Positions 60,771 through 64,000 of a stretch of DNA of 64,000 bases are shown one piece after another. The position numbers and the translations under genes are program-made. The first letter of the stretch is position 1. Every line of letters starts with the position of its first letter. Source of the stretch: Arcticibacter sp. Its GTDB lineage: Bacteria; Bacteroidota; Bacteroidia; 2-12-FULL-35-15. The stretch covers positions 46,960 to 110,959 of the forward strand of contig JAJNQB010000020.1 of NCBI GenBank assembly GCA_021155045.1. The letters are read 5' to 3'. Below the pieces are notes generated by a model. That model saw nothing but the letters and a program-made list of their open reading frames with translations, ran no database searches and was not told where the DNA came from.

Positions 60771-61964
60771 ATGAATATTTTACAAATATGTAATAAGGTT
60801 CCTTTTCCTCCAATAGATGGAGGCAGTATTGCGATGAATAATTTAACTCAAGGCTTGTTAGATTTAGGGTGTAATATTAAAATATTGGCAATTAGTACTT
60901 CAAAGCATCCTTTTGAACCAAAAAACATTTCAAAAAATTACCTCGATTCTACAAAAATTGAGGCGGTACAGGTTGATACGTCTTTAAACTGGATAAAGGC
61001 ATTTATTCATCTTATCTTCAATAAGTCATATAACTTATCTAGATTTTATTCTGTTGAATTTGAAAAAATAATAATTGAAACACTATTAAAACAAAAATTT
61101 GATATTATTCAATTAGAAAGTATTTATGTGGCAATGTATATAAATACAATAAAAAAATATTCATCAGCAAAAATTGTTATAAGAACTCACAATATTGAAA
61201 ACGAGATATGGCAACAAAAAAGCAAATTAGAAAAAAATATTTTCAAGAAAAAATACTTGTCTATATTATCCAATCAACTTAAAAAAGAAGAAATTACATA
61301 TATCCAAAAAGCAGATGCAATAGCTAGCATTACTGAACATGATTTAAATTGGATAAAAAATTATACAAAACAAATAAATGTAAGGTCGTTTCCTTTTGCA
61401 ATAAATATTAATGAATACAATATTGTCGTAAATCAGGTGGAAAAAAAATCACTTTTCTTTATTGGTGCTTTAGATTGGTTCCCAAATGAAGATGGTTTAA
61501 TTTGGTTTTTAGAAAACGTTTGGAATCAATTTCTAAAAAAACACCCAGATTATAAATTATATATTGCCGGAAGAGGAATGTCAAATGAATTTAAACAAAA
61601 ACAAATTAAAAATGTAGAAATTTTAGGTGAAGTAAGTGATGTTAAACAGTTTATATTATCAAAAAAAATTATGATTGTTCCTTTAATGTTAGGAGGAGGT
61701 ATGCGAGTAAAAATAATTGAAGGTATGGCATTGGGTAAATTAATTATTTCAACTTCTATTGGCGCTGAAGGTATTTTGTGTAGAGACAAAAAAAATATTT
61801 TAATTGCCAATACTGCGGATGAATTTTTAAACGCATTAACATATTGTATTGATAATGAACAATTAATTGATGAGATTGCTAAGAATGCTAAAAAATTAGT
61901 AGTTGAAAATTATGATAACTTAGCTGTTACGAATAGGTTACTTCAGTTTTATAAATCGCTTTAG
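60771..61964 (+). CDS. GT4-type glycosyltransferase
   Basis: The 397 residues have a GT-B fold: an N-terminal Rossmann domain with ILQICNKVPFPPIDGGSIAMNNL, an IVIRTHNIENEIW motif common in capsule and S-layer glycosyltransferases, and a C-terminal nucleotide-sugar domain with FIGALDWFPNEDGLIWFLENVW, VPLMLGGGMRVKIIEGMALGKLIISTSIGAEGI (the E-x7-E region). It probably adds a sugar to a lipid-linked surface glycan at the cytoplasmic face. It lies 6 bases after the LPS permease and 9 bases before another GT gene. Confidence 0.92.
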   Translation: MNILQICNKVPFPPIDGGSIAMNNLTQGLLDLGCNIKILAISTSKHPFEPKNISKNYLDSTKIEAVQVDTSLNWIKAFIHLIFNKSYNLSRFYSVEFEKIIIETLLKQKFDIIQLESIYVAMYINTIKKYSSAKIVIRTHNIENEIWQQKSKLEKNIFKKKYLSILSNQLKKEEITYIQKADAIASITEHDLNWIKNYTKQINVRSFPFAININEYNIVVNQVEKKSLFFIGALDWFPNEDGLIWFLENVWNQFLKKHPDYKLYIAGRGMSNEFKQKQIKNVEILGEVSDVKQFILSKKIMIVPLMLGGGMRVKIIEGMALGKLIISTSIGAEGILCRDKKNILIANTADEFLNALTYCIDNEQLIDEIAKNAKKLVVENYDNLAVTNRLLQFYKSL

Positions 61965-61973
61965 CTTAATATT

Positions 61974-63149
61974 TTGAAAATACTTGTTGTTTTATCACGT
62001 GTTCCATATCCTTTAGAAAAAGGGGATAAACTTCGTGCATACAATCAAATAAAAGAACTTTCGAAAAAACACAAAATAGTATTATTTGCGCTTAACGATG
62101 AAAAGCTTCATGAAAATGCAATTGACGAATTGAAAAAATATTGTGTTGCAATTTCTGTTATGAAATTTTCAAAAAGAACCATTTTTTTTAATCTTTTGAA
62201 GTCCTTTTTTAATGGCTCACCTTTTCAAGTTGGCTATTTTTATTTTTCAAAAGCTCAAAATAAAATTAATGAACTGGTTAAGCAGCATAATCCCGACCAT
62301 ATTTATTGCCAACTAATAAGAACAGCCGAGTACGTTAAAAAGTTTTCTTCTATCCCAAAAACACTTGATTATATGGATGTTTTTTCAAAAGGTATAGAAA
62401 GAAGAAAAAAGACAGAACCATTTTACCTACGCCCATTTTTATCAATGGAATACAACCGCCTTTTGAAATATGAACAAGAAGTATTCTCTTTTTTTACAAA
62501 TAAAACAATTATATCAGAGCAAGACAAAAATTTTATACCTCATATAAATAAAAATGAAATTGTTGTTATTCCTAATGGTGTTGATATAGATTATTTTAAA
62601 CCGATTTCAATAGAAAAAAAATATGATTTAATTTTCAATGGCAATATGAATTATCCTCCAAATATTGAAAGTGCAGAATATTTGGTTAATAAAATTTTAC
62701 CTGAGGTATGGAAAACCAATCCTTCTGTGAATTTAATTATTTCTGGAGCTAGTCCTAATGCCAGAGTTCTGAATTTAAAATCTGAAAAAGTTTTTGTTTC
62801 TGGTTGGGTTGAAGATGTTCGTGAAAATTATGCTCAATCAAAAATACTCGTAGCACCGATGCAAATTAGTATAGGTTTACAAAACAAGTTACTAGAAGCA
62901 ATGGCTATGCGAATTCCATGCATTACTTCCGACTTGGCGAATAATGCTTTGGGCGCTGAAGTTAATAAAGAAATATTGATTGCAAATAGCCCCGAAGAAT
63001 ATGCTAAATATATATTAGACTTACTAGCAGATGAAGAAAAGATGAGGCTACTAGCGGTTAACGGATATAAATTTACCTTAAACAAATTTAATTGGAAAAA
63101 TACAGTATCCGTTTTAAGTAACTTATTTGAAAAAAATAAAAAGAAATGA
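61974..63149 (+). CDS. GT4-type glycosyltransferase, TIGR03087-like
   Basis: A 391-residue GT-B protein. The start KILVVLSRVPYPLEKGDKLRAYNQIKELSKKH is typical of the TIGR03087/EpsH-associated group; later come YLDYMDVFSKGIERR-like LDYMDVFSKG, VIPNGVDIDYF, LIFNGNMNYPPNIESAEYL and VAPMQISIGLQNKLLEAMAMRIPCI. A TTG start (61974) fits the conserved N-terminus; no ATG lies nearer. Its stop overlaps the GNAT start (ATGA). Sugar specificity is not predictable. Confidence 0.9.
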   Translation: MKILVVLSRVPYPLEKGDKLRAYNQIKELSKKHKIVLFALNDEKLHENAIDELKKYCVAISVMKFSKRTIFFNLLKSFFNGSPFQVGYFYFSKAQNKINELVKQHNPDHIYCQLIRTAEYVKKFSSIPKTLDYMDVFSKGIERRKKTEPFYLRPFLSMEYNRLLKYEQEVFSFFTNKTIISEQDKNFIPHINKNEIVVIPNGVDIDYFKPISIEKKYDLIFNGNMNYPPNIESAEYLVNKILPEVWKTNPSVNLIISGASPNARVLNLKSEKVFVSGWVEDVRENYAQSKILVAPMQISIGLQNKLLEAMAMRIPCITSDLANNALGAEVNKEILIANSPEEYAKYILDLLADEEKMRLLAVNGYKFTLNKFNWKNTVSVLSNLFEKNKKK

Positions 63150-63643
63150 ATTTATCTTTCAGAAAAGCTAATATAGCTGATGTTGAATTGATTTCAAAGC
63201 TTGCAGAAAAAATTTGGAAACAGCATTATATTTCAATTATTTCCGCTGAACAAATTGAATATATGTTACAAAAAATGTATTCCAAAGAAAGCCTAATTAA
63301 TCAAATTAATTCTGGTCATGAATTTACTATAGTTTTAAATAATAATATTTCATTAGGATATATTTCATTAAGTTCGATGGATTCTAAAAATTATTTTTTG
63401 CATAAATTTTATATTGATATCGATAAACAAAATATGGGAATTGGCTCAAAATTATTTGATTATATATTGTCTCAAATACCTAACGCTATTTCTATTGAAC
63501 TTACAGTTAATCGACAAAATTTTAAAGCTATAAATTTTTATTTTAAAAAAGGATTTAGTATAAAAGATGTTGCAGATTTTGATATTGGAAATGGTTTTTT
63601 TATGAATGACTTTATTATGATTAAAAACTTTTTTAACTCGTAA
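63146..63643 (+). CDS. GNAT family N-acetyltransferase
   Basis: The 165-residue product has the GNAT fold: FRKANIADVELISKLAEKIW at the start, the acetyl-CoA-binding KQNMGIGSKLFDYI and LTVNRQNFKAINFYFKKGF at the C-terminal half. Substrate may be a sugar nucleotide or a small amine; unknown. It overlaps the upstream GT stop by 4 bases and is 1 base before the AddB-like gene, so this is one transcription unit from the LPS permease onward. Confidence 0.88.
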   Translation: MNLSFRKANIADVELISKLAEKIWKQHYISIISAEQIEYMLQKMYSKESLINQINSGHEFTIVLNNNISLGYISLSSMDSKNYFLHKFYIDIDKQNMGIGSKLFDYILSQIPNAISIELTVNRQNFKAINFYFKKGFSIKDVADFDIGNGFFMNDFIMIKNFFNS

Positions 63644-63644
63644 T

Positions 63645-64000
63645 ATGGAATCATTTTTAGAAAAACTTGTAAAACATATCTGTTCAAAATATCCAAATGA
63701 TATAAGTAAATTATGCATCGTATTGCCCAATAGGAGAGCCGCAATTTTCTTAAAAACGTATTTTGCTAAATCAATAAATAAAACCTTTTGGGCTCCTCAA
63801 ATTATTGCTATTGAAGATTTTATTGCTCTTTTATCAGAATTGCAACCAGTTGATGCTTCAACAGCATTATTTGAGTTGTACGATGTAGTAAAAAAAACAA
63901 ATACTGCTAATACTGAATCATTCGATGAATTTTGCAAATGGGGACAAATACTTTTAAATGATTTTAATGAAATAGATCGCTATTGTGTAAATGCATCTGA
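63645..64000 (+). CDS. AddB-like PD-(D/E)XK helicase-nuclease, N-terminal part (runs off right edge)
   Basis: An ATG at 63645, one base after the GNAT stop, opens a frame that continues to the end of the window (118 codons). It reads MESFLEKLVKHICSKY, then KLCIVLPNRRAAIFLKTYFAKS, an AddB-type start with a degenerate Walker-like segment, and WAPQIIAIEDFIALLSE and LFELYDVVKK, then FDEFCKWGQILLNDFNEIDRYCVNA. This matches the N-terminus of Bacteroidota AddB-like exonuclease proteins of double-strand-break repair. The nuclease domain would lie about 800 residues further on, outside the window. Confidence 0.82.
   Translation, partial: MESFLEKLVKHICSKYPNDISKLCIVLPNRRAAIFLKTYFAKSINKTFWAPQIIAIEDFIALLSELQPVDASTALFELYDVVKKTNTANTESFDEFCKWGQILLNDFNEIDRYCVNAS

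Overview
The window is a low-GC chromosomal segment of a Bacteroidota bacterium. Supporting signs are type IX secretion genes (PorT-like and PorZ-like proteins, and a subtilase with a C-terminal sorting domain), promoters of the TAnnTTTG type, few Shine-Dalgarno sequences, a tmRNA whose tag reads GESNYAMAA, and Bacteroidota families such as DUF5606 and anti-sigma/TonB proteins. The genus cannot be named from the sequence alone.

Region 1 (1-9200) is accessory DNA that I read as an integron-like cassette array. It holds (a) a type II restriction-modification operon: XRE regulator, C5 cytosine methyltransferase and PD-(D/E)XK endonuclease, with what looks like the first codons of a second methyltransferase at the left edge; (b) a cassette of 3.7 kb with a small peptide gene, a radical SAM/SPASM-like enzyme and a secreted S41 peptidase, which looks like a peptide-maturation (RiPP-like) operon; (c) a small cassette with one membrane-anchored protein; and (d) a tyrosine recombinase. 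Imperfect palindromes with TAAC/GTTA cores lie at the junctions, and the two ends of each complete cassette are complementary to each other (3263-3278 with 6807-6822; 6940-6953 with 7599-7612), as in integron cassettes. The integrase has no IntI-type insertion and its 3' end faces the array, so this is not a textbook integron.

Region 2 (9204-23165) is mostly housekeeping: aspC-like aminotransferase, heptose-7-phosphate kinase, ubiE and a porT-like gene in one run; an NlpC/P60 protein; thiolase; tmRNA; an ECF sigma factor; uvrA with a TMTC-like membrane protein; an M48 lipoprotein. Region 3 (23171-31786) has clpS translationally coupled to a gene for a very large exported protein (TPR, PD40-like, Asn-rich and coiled-coil regions, three SPOR-like repeats), then rpsA and the SRP RNA. 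Region 4 (31854-42269) holds lpxH, ilvE, an exported subtilase, DUF5606, an M3 peptidase, DinB and other conserved genes.

Region 5 (42360-53814) has an ECF sigma/anti-sigma-TonB pair, a YfiR-TPR-SpoIIE phosphatase signalling cluster, plsY, a 1494-residue exported protein of unknown function, prmA and tRNA-Arg(CCG). Region 6 (53941-64000) has porZ and recO, then cell-surface glycan genes (GT2, GT39, LptF/G permease, two GT4-type transferases, GNAT) and the start of an AddB-like nuclease gene that runs off the right edge.
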